Of a stretch of 64,000 nucleotides of DNA, positions 37,355 to 46,207 are shown one piece after another (position 1 is the first letter of the stretch; each line of letters starts with the position of its first letter). The notes under the pieces are model-generated. The model saw nothing but the letters and a program-made list of their open reading frames with translations, was not told the DNA's origin and did no database searches. The translations under genes were made by a program, and so were the position numbers. The stretch spans positions 1 to 64,000 of the forward strand of contig CAMCBW010000021.1 of the NCBI GenBank assembly GCA_945873105.1, given 5' to 3'. This stretch comes from Tangfeifania diversioriginum. Lineage in GTDB: Bacteria; Bacteroidota; Bacteroidia; Bacteroidales; Prolixibacteraceae.

Positions 37355-38026
37355 ATGAAATTCAAATACATAAATATCTTAATCATATTAGTGATGGTAA
37401 TGCTCATTGTGCCATCCTGTTCGAAAATGAACGATTTACACCAACCATACCTGGATGAAGGTGAAATCATCTATGCCGCCAAAGTTGACAGTGTGGCTCC
37501 CGGGGCAGGAAATGCCAGGATTCAGCTGCAAATGTTTATCATCTCTCAGCGCATTGAGACTGTTCGCATTTTCTGGAACGATTACAAGGATTCAACCGAT
37601 GTGGCAGTAGCCAATCAAACTGGTGTTAAAACCAAGATCCTCACCGGTATGCCGGAGAAGAGCTACATCTTTCAGTTTGTAAGCCTGGACAAATTCGGAC
37701 ACCGCTCCCTGCCTTTTGAAACGGTGGGCAAAGTTTATGGTCCGAATTTTCAATCCACATTGACCAACAGGGTGATCAAGAGTCAGACCACCCTGGTCAA
37801 CGGAAAGATTACCATTGTATGGTCTGGTACGGTAGACAAGGGTGTTCGTTGTGATCTTACCTATACCAATACCGCCAATCAGCAGGTTACCAGGAAAGTT
37901 CCAATGACAGAGAATACCACCATCCTCACGGATGTATCCAAGGAGATGAAGTACAATACATTGTTTCTGCCGGAACCAGCTGCCATCGATACCTTTTATA
38001 CTGCTTTCAAACCTGTAATTCTTTAG
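37355..38026 (+). CDS. DUF4998 surface lipoprotein
   Basis: A 223-residue lipoprotein (Cys22 in VPSCSKM). It has two fibronectin-like modules of the DUF4998 family: LQMFIISQRIETVRIFWND, then MPEKSYIFQFVSLDKFGHRSLP, and a second half opening TLVNGKITIVWSG. DUF4998 proteins sit at the end of SusCD operons with DUF4959/5000 partners and probably help bind glycan at the surface. A terminator follows 19 nt later, closing the operon. Confidence 0.82.
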   Translation: MKFKYINILIILVMVMLIVPSCSKMNDLHQPYLDEGEIIYAAKVDSVAPGAGNARIQLQMFIISQRIETVRIFWNDYKDSTDVAVANQTGVKTKILTGMPEKSYIFQFVSLDKFGHRSLPFETVGKVYGPNFQSTLTNRVIKSQTTLVNGKITIVWSGTVDKGVRCDLTYTNTANQQVTRKVPMTENTTILTDVSKEMKYNTLFLPEPAAIDTFYTAFKPVIL

Positions 38027-38044
38027 TTGATAGGTTTTAAAAAT

Positions 38045-38079
38045 ATGATCGGGTGTTTCAGATTGAAATGCCCGATCAT
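38045..38079 (+). terminator. intrinsic terminator closing the second SusC/SusD operon
   Basis: A 9-bp stem (atgatcggg at 38045-38053 with 38071-38079), extended inside the loop by tttc/gaaa, and followed by TTTTT. It ends the SusC-SusD-DUF4959-DUF4998 transcript. Confidence 0.85.
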
Positions 38080-38147
38080 TTTTGGTGTTTTTGAGGATAT
38101 AAAACTTGCACTGTTTTTATTTGTTAACCTTTTAGATTTTCCGGTTT

Positions 38148-38807
38148 ATGAAAATAGTATGCTACATCTTGTCCATCGCACTAGCTCCCCTTTCTCTCTT
38201 TGCCGGAGATTTGTTGCAAAAAGAGCAATATGCCAATGGCAAGGTATTTCTGCTGAACAAATCGGTTTCCGATGTTTACATCAAAGTTGAATCCATTGCG
38301 AAGATGCAGAAGGGAGTTCAATACGTCGATGCAAAAGGGCTGGAGTACCATACAGACCCATTCAAGGCGAATGGATTCTGGCTGATTTATCCGGAGGATA
38401 CCATGGTATTTGAGAGCAGGAACGATATTGACAAAGCTTTGTTTCAGCCCAAAAAGGCAAGTACCTGTTTTGTGCTGAGGATCCAAAAAGGAAATCTTCC
38501 CCTCTATTATTATTTGGATGAACGGTTGGAGATGGAAGGAATCGACCAGGTGCTGCGTGAAAAACCCTATTATCTCCTGCGGTTCAAGGAGGAGTGGTAC
38601 CCCATTTCCAAAGAGCATTTTACCAATGATTTCAGAAAGGTCCTTGCCGTCTTTAAAAAGGCAGGCTTTGAAAATGAAATCAAGGAGGTCGTTGCCAATT
38701 TCGTCGAAGCAAAATATCTATTTGAGGAGACACCCAAGATCGTTGAACTTTGCGAAAATCTTATTTTCCGTAAGGGTGCAGTGGCATCTCCCATAGAAAT
38801 GCCCTGA
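38148..38807 (+). CDS. secreted protein of unknown function (219 aa)
   Basis: I do not recognise this protein. It has a signal peptide (about 1-19, ending LSLFAG) and no cysteine lipobox. The body is mixed alpha/beta with an acidic/basic C-terminal half (FTNDFRKVLAVFKKAGFENEIKEVV). The N-terminal part (KVFLLNKSVSDVYIKVE) suggests a small beta domain of the kind that carries a surface or stress-response function. It sits between the terminator of the SusCD operon and the TPR/haem lipoprotein gene, 77 nt upstream of the latter, so the two may be co-transcribed. Confidence 0.75.
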   Translation: MKIVCYILSIALAPLSLFAGDLLQKEQYANGKVFLLNKSVSDVYIKVESIAKMQKGVQYVDAKGLEYHTDPFKANGFWLIYPEDTMVFESRNDIDKALFQPKKASTCFVLRIQKGNLPLYYYLDERLEMEGIDQVLREKPYYLLRFKEEWYPISKEHFTNDFRKVLAVFKKAGFENEIKEVVANFVEAKYLFEETPKIVELCENLIFRKGAVASPIEMP

Positions 38808-38884
38808 TGACGGCACAGGAAAAGTAATTTTTACCGTTTGGGTTGACATCGATTCTAATTTCCTTATTCAATAGACGATCTGCG

Positions 38885-41158
38885 ATGAGAACAAAATATG
38901 ATCTGGTAGCCATTGTACCTGCTGTGTTGTTCATCTTTTGTGTCTTTACTGGATGTAAATTGTCTAACAATAATGCGGATTTCGACATAATTTATCCGTT
39001 GGATCGTACCCTCTTCCCAAGGGATATGGCTCCCCCTGCCTTTGCATGGAAAGACAGTAGTAAAAGTTCCGATACCTGGTTGATCTCTCTGCAGAAAGGT
39101 GATTCGGTTCTTCTGAAAAAGATAGAAGTGGCGCAAAAATATTGGAAACCCTCCCGGGAAATATGGAATTCCATCCTCAAATGGGGGCCAGGTATAGAAT
39201 ATACCTTCAAGGTACAGCCAAAATCCATTGGTTTTCCCCCAAAAGCCAGCATTACCTTTTTAATTTCAGTAGATTCGGTAAATGCGGCAATTTTCTTTAG
39301 AAGTGTTCCGCTCCCTTTTAAATTTGCCAGGGAGAACATGAAGCAAATCAAGTGGTACCTTGGTGATGTCAGCAGTGATACCAAGCCACATCCAGTTTTG
39401 GAAAACATGCCGGTTTGCGCAAATTGTCACTCCTTCTCTGCCGATGGGAAATCCATTGCCATGGATGTCGATGCGGTGGACGACAAAGGGGCTTATGTAA
39501 CCAGTTCATTTCTTGAGCAGACCAAATTTGCAACCGATAGCATCATGTCGTGGAGCAAATTTCAGATGGGAAAATTTACCTACGGACTCTTGTCGCAAAT
39601 ATCCCCGGATGGGAATTGTGTGGTCAGTACGTTGCACGATTGTGAAATATTTGTAGACCGTAAAAACCTCGAATATTCGCAGCTTTTTTTCCCCTTCAAG
39701 GGGATTCTGGAATATTACGACCGAAGGAACAAAAGAAATTTTGAGTTACAAGGGGCAAATGATACCATGTATGTACACAGCAATCCCTGCTGGACACCGG
39801 ATGGAAAGAGTATACTCTTTACCAGGGCCAAAGCCAAGCACTTCAACGAAAGTGGTATCCACAATGGTTCAGTGGCAAAAAAGCAGGATGAAGCTCGATA
39901 CAGAAGATTTGAAAAATGCTACCTCGACCGAGACTCCCTGATCAAATTCGATATTTATACCATCCCCTTCAACCAGGGCAAAGGTGGGGTAGCCAAACCC
40001 CTGGAAGGAGCCTCCGGCAATGGTTACAGCAACTACTTCCCAAGAGTTTCACCGGATGGGAAATGGGTGGTCTTCTGTCAGGCCGAGAGTTTCATGCTGT
40101 TGCAAAAAGACAGCAAACTTGCCATTGTGAGCCTCAAGGGTGGAAAAGCCAGGGTGCTGAATTGTAACAGCCAAAATATGAACTCCTGGCATTCCTGGTC
40201 GCCCAATGGCAAATGGCTGATATATTCCTCCAAGGCATTGGGCCCCTATACCCAGCTGTTTCTAACGCATATCAATGAAGATGGTACGGATACTCCCCCA
40301 GTCTATTTAGAGAATTTCTCCTTTGAAAAATACGCCAACAATATTCCTGAGTTTGTGAACGTGAATTACAACAAGCATCTAAAAATCGAACCGGAATTTT
40401 TAACAGGCAATGATTTTCTGGTACGAAAGGGTGAGATTTGTCAAAGCGAAGGGGATGAACGGCATGCTTTTGAGGCTTTCGATGAGGCTGTCAGAAAATT
40501 TCCCAAAAGTGCAGAAGCCTATTACAAAAGAGGAAAGATTCTATTTCAGCGGAATCAACTCAGTGAAGCACTTGGGGACCTGAGCAAGGCACTCGAATAT
40601 GGCAGGAATCCAAGCTATTACCTAACCCGCGGAATCGTAAAGCTGAAAATGGGAGACCAGGCATCTGCATTGGCCGATCTCACAACAGCTTTTAACAGCG
40701 ATTCGACCGATTACAATGCCAATACCTATCTGGGCGTGGCCTATACAAACATGGAGAAACCGGATTTGGCCATCCCATATTTGGAAAGGGCCGTAAGATT
40801 ATTTGCCGGAGATTATTATTCCTTCTATTACCTGGGTCTGGCTTATGCAGACAAAGGCCTCACGAACAAGGCTATTGAGGCATTTACCAATGGAATTAAA
40901 ATCTGCAATTCACCCCCGTTTTTCCCGAAGCTGCATGAAATGAGGGGAAATTGTTATGCTAAAAATCGAAATTATGAGGCCGCCATCAACGATTTCAATG
41001 CCGGTATTGGTTATTCTGCCAATGACCCAGCCCTTTACCTGGCAAAGGGAGAGGCCTTGCTGGAGTGTGGCCGTAAACAGGATGCCATCCAGAGTCTGAG
41101 CCAGGCCAAAGCATTGGGATCGCCAAAAGCCTCCTTCCTGCTGAGTACGCTCAACTGA
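38885..41158 (+). CDS. lipoprotein with CxxCH motif, TolB-like propeller and TPR repeats
   Basis: A 757-residue lipoprotein (Cys24 in FTGCKLSN) from ATG 38885; a TTG 42 nt upstream is rejected. Residues ~178-182 are CANCH, a c-type haem-binding motif, followed directly by FSADGKSIAMDVD. The middle region (~180-500) has PD40/TolB-like propeller blades (CWTPDGKSILFTRAK, FPRVSPDGKWVVFCQ, SWSPNGKWLIYSSK). From ~525 to the end are at least six TPRs (AEAYYKRGKILFQRNQLSEAL). It probably sits in the periplasm as a haem protein and assembly scaffold. It lies 250 nt upstream of the IclR gene and shares the haem theme of the following cluster. Confidence 0.8.
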   Translation: MRTKYDLVAIVPAVLFIFCVFTGCKLSNNNADFDIIYPLDRTLFPRDMAPPAFAWKDSSKSSDTWLISLQKGDSVLLKKIEVAQKYWKPSREIWNSILKWGPGIEYTFKVQPKSIGFPPKASITFLISVDSVNAAIFFRSVPLPFKFARENMKQIKWYLGDVSSDTKPHPVLENMPVCANCHSFSADGKSIAMDVDAVDDKGAYVTSSFLEQTKFATDSIMSWSKFQMGKFTYGLLSQISPDGNCVVSTLHDCEIFVDRKNLEYSQLFFPFKGILEYYDRRNKRNFELQGANDTMYVHSNPCWTPDGKSILFTRAKAKHFNESGIHNGSVAKKQDEARYRRFEKCYLDRDSLIKFDIYTIPFNQGKGGVAKPLEGASGNGYSNYFPRVSPDGKWVVFCQAESFMLLQKDSKLAIVSLKGGKARVLNCNSQNMNSWHSWSPNGKWLIYSSKALGPYTQLFLTHINEDGTDTPPVYLENFSFEKYANNIPEFVNVNYNKHLKIEPEFLTGNDFLVRKGEICQSEGDERHAFEAFDEAVRKFPKSAEAYYKRGKILFQRNQLSEALGDLSKALEYGRNPSYYLTRGIVKLKMGDQASALADLTTAFNSDSTDYNANTYLGVAYTNMEKPDLAIPYLERAVRLFAGDYYSFYYLGLAYADKGLTNKAIEAFTNGIKICNSPPFFPKLHEMRGNCYAKNRNYEAAINDFNAGIGYSANDPALYLAKGEALLECGRKQDAIQSLSQAKALGSPKASFLLSTLN

Positions 41159-41161
41159 TAG

Positions 41162-41193
41162 GGAGCTGTTCCCGGGCTCTGTTTTTGGTGGGG
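41162..41193 (+). terminator. possible weak terminator
   Basis: A short GC-rich stem (gggagc with gggctc) followed by tgttttt directly after the TPR/haem gene stop. The stem is short, so only a tentative call. Confidence 0.3.
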
Positions 41194-41343
41194 CGGGAAA
41201 GTTATTTTATGTGATTATAATTTAAACAGTCTTCGCTCATTTTTCTTCCTAAAAAATTGGAAATAATGAATCTGTTCGGTAAGTTTACACAAAAAGTTTA
41301 AATAAGGAACAAAAATCCAATAGAGAAACATTTAAATCTAAGC

Positions 41344-41361
41344 TGTTCTAAATGTGGAACA
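41344..41361 (+). promoter_or_regulatory. candidate IclR operator
   Basis: An 18-nt imperfect palindrome (tgttctaaatgtggaaca) about 50 nt before the IclR gene. IclR-family proteins often bind such TGGAA/TTCCA-like palindromes in their own promoter. Autoregulation is inferred from position only. Confidence 0.3.
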
Positions 41362-41410
41362 AAAGAAGGTGAATTGAGCAAAAGTTAAAGTTTTCAGCAA
41401 AGTACCAAAC

Positions 41411-42190
41411 ATGGAACCATCTTCATCAAACAAATACAATATTCCGATTCTGACGAAAGGAATGGAGTTGATAGAACTGATTGCCCAGCATCCTGAAGGC
41501 TTGGCAATACAGGAGATCGTAAACCAACTGGGCCATTCCAAAACATCTGTCTACCGAATCATCTGCTCCCTGGAGGAGATGGGCTACTTGAGGAAAAACC
41601 AGCAAAAGGGTACATTCTCCCTTACCAGGAAGATTTTTAAAATTGGACTCTCTACCATCGGCACGACAACGATCATTGAACATGCCTATGAGCCGATGCG
41701 ACGCCTGCGCGATCTGCTGCGGGAAACAGTGGTATTGGGAACCATGATGGGAACCAAAATCGTGATTCTGGAGCAGGTGATAGGTTCGCATCATTTTTCC
41801 TTCATACTAAAGCCTGGCATGGGGGTCTGTCTGCATGCCTCGGCTCCGGGGAAGGCATTCCTGGCCAACATCGAAGATTGGGAGCGGGATGAAATCCTCT
41901 CCAAGATTGAACTGACAAGGTTCACTGACAAGACTATCACCGACCAACCAAATTTTTTGCTTGAGCTTGAAAAAGTGAAGGCCTGCGGTTATGGGGTAGA
42001 TATGGGGGAAGAGCTCTCCGGGGTAAGGTGTGTTGGTGCGCCGATATTTAATCTGGCCGGCAAGATCGCCGCCTCCATCTGGATATCGGGTCCGGCGGAA
42101 AGGCTTTCCGATCAGTCAATCGATGAAATAGGCAAGCAGGTTGTGACTTGCGCCAATGAGATATCCGAGAAAATGGGGTACATGAAGTAA
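41411..42190 (+). CDS. IclR-family transcriptional regulator
   Basis: A 259-residue IclR-type regulator. It has an N-terminal winged helix-turn-helix (~12-75: GMELIELIAQHPEGLAIQEIV, HSKTSVYRIICSLEEMGYL) and a C-terminal GAF-like effector domain (~90-255: GVCLHASAPGKAFLA, GVDMGEELSGVRCVGAPIF). IclR regulators respond to small acids or sugar-derived metabolites and control catabolic operons. The next gene starts 15 nt after it, so it lies at the head of the operon it probably controls. It is the only transcription factor in the window. Confidence 0.93.
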   Translation: MEPSSSNKYNIPILTKGMELIELIAQHPEGLAIQEIVNQLGHSKTSVYRIICSLEEMGYLRKNQQKGTFSLTRKIFKIGLSTIGTTTIIEHAYEPMRRLRDLLRETVVLGTMMGTKIVILEQVIGSHHFSFILKPGMGVCLHASAPGKAFLANIEDWERDEILSKIELTRFTDKTITDQPNFLLELEKVKACGYGVDMGEELSGVRCVGAPIFNLAGKIAASIWISGPAERLSDQSIDEIGKQVVTCANEISEKMGYMK

Positions 42191-42205
42191 ACTACAAACC
42201 ACATC

Positions 42206-43972
42206 ATGCAAACTGTTGAAAAATATTTGAGGTTATTTTTTCTGTTTTTAATTTTTTCCTACTCCTATTCCTCCAATGGGCAGACACCATTGTTTACGAC
42301 CGATGTGCTGTCGGTTGAAGGAGATCGATTGGTGTTTTCCAACAAAGGCACCAACGCTGTAACAATGACAGATAGGGGAGGAAAGTCGGTGGGGGAGTGG
42401 TTGTTTGACGATCCGCCAACCGGATTCTGCAACCGCGGGAAGATGCTTTACGTGACAAGTTCCTACAGCCGTGGTTGGATCACGGCCATTGACCTTGGTA
42501 CAGGCAAATCTGCTTTCAAGACCGAAACCGGGATGGGGGCCTGTACACCAATCCTCAACAAGGATGGCACCCGCCTCTATGTTTTTAACCAGTTTATAGC
42601 GACAGTCAGTGAAGTAGATGCCAAATCAGGAAAACTCCTGCGACAGGCCAAGGTTCTGCGTGAACCGGTTGCCGGGGTCCTGACGCCCGACGGCAAATAT
42701 TTGTTCGTAATCAATTCATTGCCGGCTCAACGTTCAGATGCAGAATATGTTACCTCTGAAGTGTCGGTTATTGAACTTTCCGGTTTTACTGTCATTCGAA
42801 ACATTCGACTGGAAAACGGTAGCAATGCGCTGCGTGGCATATGCATCTCCACGGACGGACGTTATGTCTTTGTTTCCCATAACCTGGGTCGTTTTCAGGT
42901 GCCTACCTCACAGCTTAACCAGGGATGGATGAATACCAATGCACTGAGCATCCTGGATGTCCCCTCCTTCAGCTTTGTCGGTTCTTTGCTGTTGGATGAA
43001 CCCGATCGGGGTGCAGCCGGCATTTGGGGTGTAGTTTGTGACGACAGCCGGCTCTATGTTACCCATTCCGGAACCCATGATCTGAGCCTGATTGATTTGA
43101 AAATTCTGCGGGAGAGGCTTGACAACTATCCTGATAAGAAGAACTTGTCGTACGATTTACGCTTCCTCTACGATATCCGAAAACGAATTCCACTGGTAGG
43201 CAATGGTCCGCGCAATCTCGCCATCGCTGAAGGGAAATTGTACATCCCGGCCTATTTCTCAGATACACTTAATATTGTGGATGTTGCTACCGAAAATGTT
43301 ACCACCATCGCATTGAATCCAAACCGGAAAGAGAACATTGAACAGCTTGGCGAGAAGGTTTTCAACGATGCAACCTATTGTTACCAAAACTGGCAGTCGT
43401 GCAACGGATGCCATCCGGGAGATGCCCGCACCGATGCCATGAACTGGGACCTGATGAACGACGGAATTGGCAATCCCAAGAATTGCAAGAGCCTGCTCTA
43501 TTCCCATGTGACACCACCCAGCATGATTTCAGGTATTCGTGCGACTGCCGAATTGGCCACTCATGCAGGTTTTAAATTCATCCAGTTCAGTGACATTGCA
43601 CCGGATCTGCTGGAGAGCGTCAATGCCTATTTAAAATCATTGCGTCCACTGCCCAGTCCATTTCTTGTCAATGGCAAGCAATCGGCAAAGGGAGTAAGGG
43701 GAAACACCCATTTTGTAAATTTTGGATGTGACAATTGTCACAGCGGACCCTATTTCACCGATCTGCGGAAGCACCATATTGGGGAGAAGGTTGAAACGGA
43801 AGCGGGTTGGGATACCCCGACGCTGATCGAGGTCTGGCGTACAGCACCTTATCTTTTCGATGGACGTGCCACTACCCTAAAGGAGGTATTTTCAGTTTAC
43901 AAACATGGGATTGGCACAAAAATTTCAGATAAGGAATTGGATGAGTTGGTGGAGTATATAAATTCATTGTAA
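42206..43972 (+). CDS. di-haem c-type cytochrome with N-terminal YVTN beta-propeller
   Basis: A 588-residue exported protein. After a signal peptide (about 1-26) comes a YVTN/NHL-like seven-bladed propeller (~30-375; VAGVLTPDGKYLFVIN, GICISTDGRYVFVSH, VTHSGTHDLSLIDL). The C-terminal domain is like cytochrome-c-peroxidase/MauG proteins, with two haem motifs: CNGCH at 399-403 and CDNCH at 508-512. It also has AELATHAGFKF and PTLIEVWRTAPYLFDGRA. It should act in the periplasm as an electron-transfer or oxidising enzyme. Its place between IclR and the sugar-catabolic genes suggests oxidation of the pathway's substrate, which is inference. Confidence 0.85.
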   Translation: MQTVEKYLRLFFLFLIFSYSYSSNGQTPLFTTDVLSVEGDRLVFSNKGTNAVTMTDRGGKSVGEWLFDDPPTGFCNRGKMLYVTSSYSRGWITAIDLGTGKSAFKTETGMGACTPILNKDGTRLYVFNQFIATVSEVDAKSGKLLRQAKVLREPVAGVLTPDGKYLFVINSLPAQRSDAEYVTSEVSVIELSGFTVIRNIRLENGSNALRGICISTDGRYVFVSHNLGRFQVPTSQLNQGWMNTNALSILDVPSFSFVGSLLLDEPDRGAAGIWGVVCDDSRLYVTHSGTHDLSLIDLKILRERLDNYPDKKNLSYDLRFLYDIRKRIPLVGNGPRNLAIAEGKLYIPAYFSDTLNIVDVATENVTTIALNPNRKENIEQLGEKVFNDATYCYQNWQSCNGCHPGDARTDAMNWDLMNDGIGNPKNCKSLLYSHVTPPSMISGIRATAELATHAGFKFIQFSDIAPDLLESVNAYLKSLRPLPSPFLVNGKQSAKGVRGNTHFVNFGCDNCHSGPYFTDLRKHHIGEKVETEAGWDTPTLIEVWRTAPYLFDGRATTLKEVFSVYKHGIGTKISDKELDELVEYINSL

Positions 43973-43996
43973 AAAGAGGGGAGATCCAACAGGGAT

Positions 43997-45124
43997 ATGA
44001 TACTTAGAAACTATACCGTTTATCATACGGAGGAGAAACCATTTGAGCAAATGTGTCAATCTTTGCTTACCCAGATGGATGCGTTGCCAAAGGTGATTAA
44101 GATTGTCTTTTTTGGTCCGGCTCAGAACAACCGGGAGTACCTGCTTCAACTGCAACTGATCCGGAAATGTGCCAGGGCACACTTCCGGGAGCAAGTTCCC
44201 CTCATCAGTTATGTCTCACAGAAACCGCTGAAGGGAATGTTGAATGCGGAGGTTACCACGCTTTCGCAGGAGTCGGTTGCAAATATTTCCTATGGGAATG
44301 GCTACATCGTTCTAGAAAACAGTGGATGCAGGGAACTGATTACAGAAGGAATTCTTCCTCCGGATATTAATGCTTCTCACAAGGAGCAGTCGAACCAAGT
44401 GTTTGCCCAACTGGAAGAGATCCTTCTCGGTGAGAATCTGCCGGTCAGCAGCATCATCCGCCAATGGAACTACATTGAGAATATCTCCTCTTTTGAAAAT
44501 GATTACCAAAATTATCAGGCCTTTAACGATGCACGCAGCCATTTTTATGCCAAGGCGGATTGGAGCCTGGGGTATCCTGCCGCGACGGGCATAGGCACGC
44601 AGGCGGGAGGCGTCATGGTGGAGTTGATTGCCATTGCAGGAACAGGACTCATAAACAGGGCGCTGGATAATCCATTGCAAATAGCAGCTCACAAATATTC
44701 TCAGGGTGTATTGCTTGGAGCACTGGATCCTTGCACGCAGCAGCGTACAACGCCGAAATTTGAAAGAGCAAGGATCATTGGCCTGCCTGAGCTGCAAACT
44801 GCCTACATCTCTGGTACTGCGGCCATTCGTGGGGAGTCCAGTCTCATTTCGAAAGATGTCATTGAGCAGACGCAAATTACCATGCAGAACATCGATCATC
44901 TCATCTCAGCCGGGAATTATCCGGTTCAGGGAGCGCTCCGCGAATTCAAGCTCTTGCGCATCTATGTCAAAAATCCCAAACAGATGGAGGAGGTGCGTGA
45001 CTACATGAAGGTGAACTATCCGGATATCAGTAAACTCTATATCTGCGCAGACATTTGCCGTGAAGAGTTACTGATTGAAATTGAGGGTATTGCTGAAATT
45101 TTCCTCCCCGCAATACCAAACTAA
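43997..45124 (+). CDS. chorismatase (FkbO/Hyg5)/RidA-like protein
   Basis: A 375-residue, apparently cytoplasmic protein with no signal peptide. The central and C-terminal parts match the chorismatase/YjgF-RidA fold: ARSHFYAKADWSLGYPAATGIGTQAGG, LRIYVKNPKQMEEVRDYMK, and the closing CREELLIEIEGIAE, which is the classic RidA ending. Chorismatases hydrolyse chorismate, and RidA proteins deaminate reactive enamines. In a sugar-catabolic operon with no aromatic genes, an enol-type hydrolysis or tautomerisation of a pathway intermediate is more likely than chorismate chemistry. It is 24 nt after the di-haem gene and 31 nt before the cupin gene. Confidence 0.6.
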   Translation: MILRNYTVYHTEEKPFEQMCQSLLTQMDALPKVIKIVFFGPAQNNREYLLQLQLIRKCARAHFREQVPLISYVSQKPLKGMLNAEVTTLSQESVANISYGNGYIVLENSGCRELITEGILPPDINASHKEQSNQVFAQLEEILLGENLPVSSIIRQWNYIENISSFENDYQNYQAFNDARSHFYAKADWSLGYPAATGIGTQAGGVMVELIAIAGTGLINRALDNPLQIAAHKYSQGVLLGALDPCTQQRTTPKFERARIIGLPELQTAYISGTAAIRGESSLISKDVIEQTQITMQNIDHLISAGNYPVQGALREFKLLRIYVKNPKQMEEVRDYMKVNYPDISKLYICADICREELLIEIEGIAEIFLPAIPN

Positions 45125-45155
45125 CCCAAAAATTATCAATTTAAATTACATAGTT

Positions 45156-45845
45156 ATGAATCTACGCTCATTGATTTTTACGGCAACAGCCATCGCGCTG
45201 CTCGCAGGATGCGCTCCAAAAGCAGAAATTAAAAACGACCAAAAAACCGTTATGAAACCTTTTACCAAAAAGTACACCAACGCAGATTACTACAAGGATG
45301 GCAAAATTCAGCCTGAAATTGTCAAAAAAGCCTACCTCGAAATGCTTGAAAGTTATGGCGTTCCTTACAGTCCGACGCTAGCGGCCGGAATCTGGATGAC
45401 AGATTTCAGCCTGGGAGATTTTGAGCATGTTGGAATGGCCGGTATTTTTTGGGTAAACGACTCTGTACATGGCTATTTTGGTCATGAAATCTACCTCTTA
45501 CCAGGACAGATGATTCCCGAGCATTTTCATGTAGCCTCTAATTTTCCTGCAAAGTATGAGTCATGGAGGGTGACCCATGGATTTTGCTACAATTTTGGAA
45601 TCGGAGAACCAAGCCCCAATCCACCGGTATTGCCAGCCAGCCAGAAGGAGTACATCACCTCCCTGAACTTCGTTTCTCAGTCGGTCGACGAAGTGGTCTC
45701 CCTGAAGAAAGTGGAGTCACCTCACTTCCTGTTTGCAGGCGACAATGGGGCAATTGTTTCGGAATATGCGACCTACCATGATGGAGCAGGACTGCGTTTC
45801 ACCAATCCAAAGATCATATTCAACAACATTTTGGCACAGAATTGA
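45156..45845 (+). CDS. lipoprotein cupin resembling D-lyxose isomerase
   Basis: A 229-residue protein from ATG 45156, where a lipoprotein signal begins (LLAGCAPK, Cys19); a longer frame from 45075 overlaps the previous gene. The body resembles the cupin D-lyxose isomerase family: WMTDFSLGDFEHVG near residue 75-90, then a metal site with MIPEHFHVA, and a late SPHFLF/HDGAGLRF segment. Cytoplasmic relatives interconvert D-lyxose and D-xylulose or D-mannose and fructose. An exported, lipid-anchored form is unusual and would isomerise sugar outside the cytoplasm. It sits just before VOC, DhaK, DhaL and aldolase genes, consistent with making a ketose for them. Confidence 0.65.
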   Translation: MNLRSLIFTATAIALLAGCAPKAEIKNDQKTVMKPFTKKYTNADYYKDGKIQPEIVKKAYLEMLESYGVPYSPTLAAGIWMTDFSLGDFEHVGMAGIFWVNDSVHGYFGHEIYLLPGQMIPEHFHVASNFPAKYESWRVTHGFCYNFGIGEPSPNPPVLPASQKEYITSLNFVSQSVDEVVSLKKVESPHFLFAGDNGAIVSEYATYHDGAGLRFTNPKIIFNNILAQN

Positions 45846-45878
45846 GGACCTATTTTAATTCAAACTACATTTTAAATT

Positions 45879-46199
45879 ATGAGAAAATTCAACCACGTGG
45901 GTATTCCCACTTCCATTCCCAAAGAGGGAGAATTCTATGTAGAAGGGATGAAGCTTCATTTGACAGACTTCAACAACAGTCCCAACAAAATTGAGTTTTT
46001 GCGTTTTGAAGCGGATTCTCAGATGCCTGAGATCTTAAAGACCCACGGCCACATTGCCTACGAAGTACCCAACCTGGCCAGCGCCATGGAGGGTAAGAAA
46101 ATTGTACTTGAACCTTTTCAAGGCGGAGAGGGTTTGACCTGCGCTTTCATCGAAGAGGAGGGAATTGCCATTGAATTAATGTGTTTCGATCAAAAATAA
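45879..46199 (+). CDS. small VOC-superfamily (glyoxalase-like) protein
   Basis: A 106-residue protein with one vicinal-oxygen-chelate module: KFNHVGIPT opening with the metal-ligand histidine, HIAYEVPNLASAM in the middle and CAFIEEEGIAIELMCF closing with the acidic ligand. It is shorter than two-module glyoxalases and should dimerise. Possible roles are epimerisation, isomerisation or aldehyde handling of a sugar intermediate. It lies 8 nt before dhaK and is co-transcribed with it. Confidence 0.8.
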   Translation: MRKFNHVGIPTSIPKEGEFYVEGMKLHLTDFNNSPNKIEFLRFEADSQMPEILKTHGHIAYEVPNLASAMEGKKIVLEPFQGGEGLTCAFIEEEGIAIELMCFDQK

Positions 46200-46207
46200 A
46201 CTGAATT

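Noticed and set aside
38843-38884. Upstream TTG start for the TPR/haem lipoprotein
   Set aside because: It would place 14 residues before the lipoprotein signal peptide; ATG 38885 begins it cleanly. The same reasoning moved starts at 18221, 20939, 45156, 48017 and 55669.
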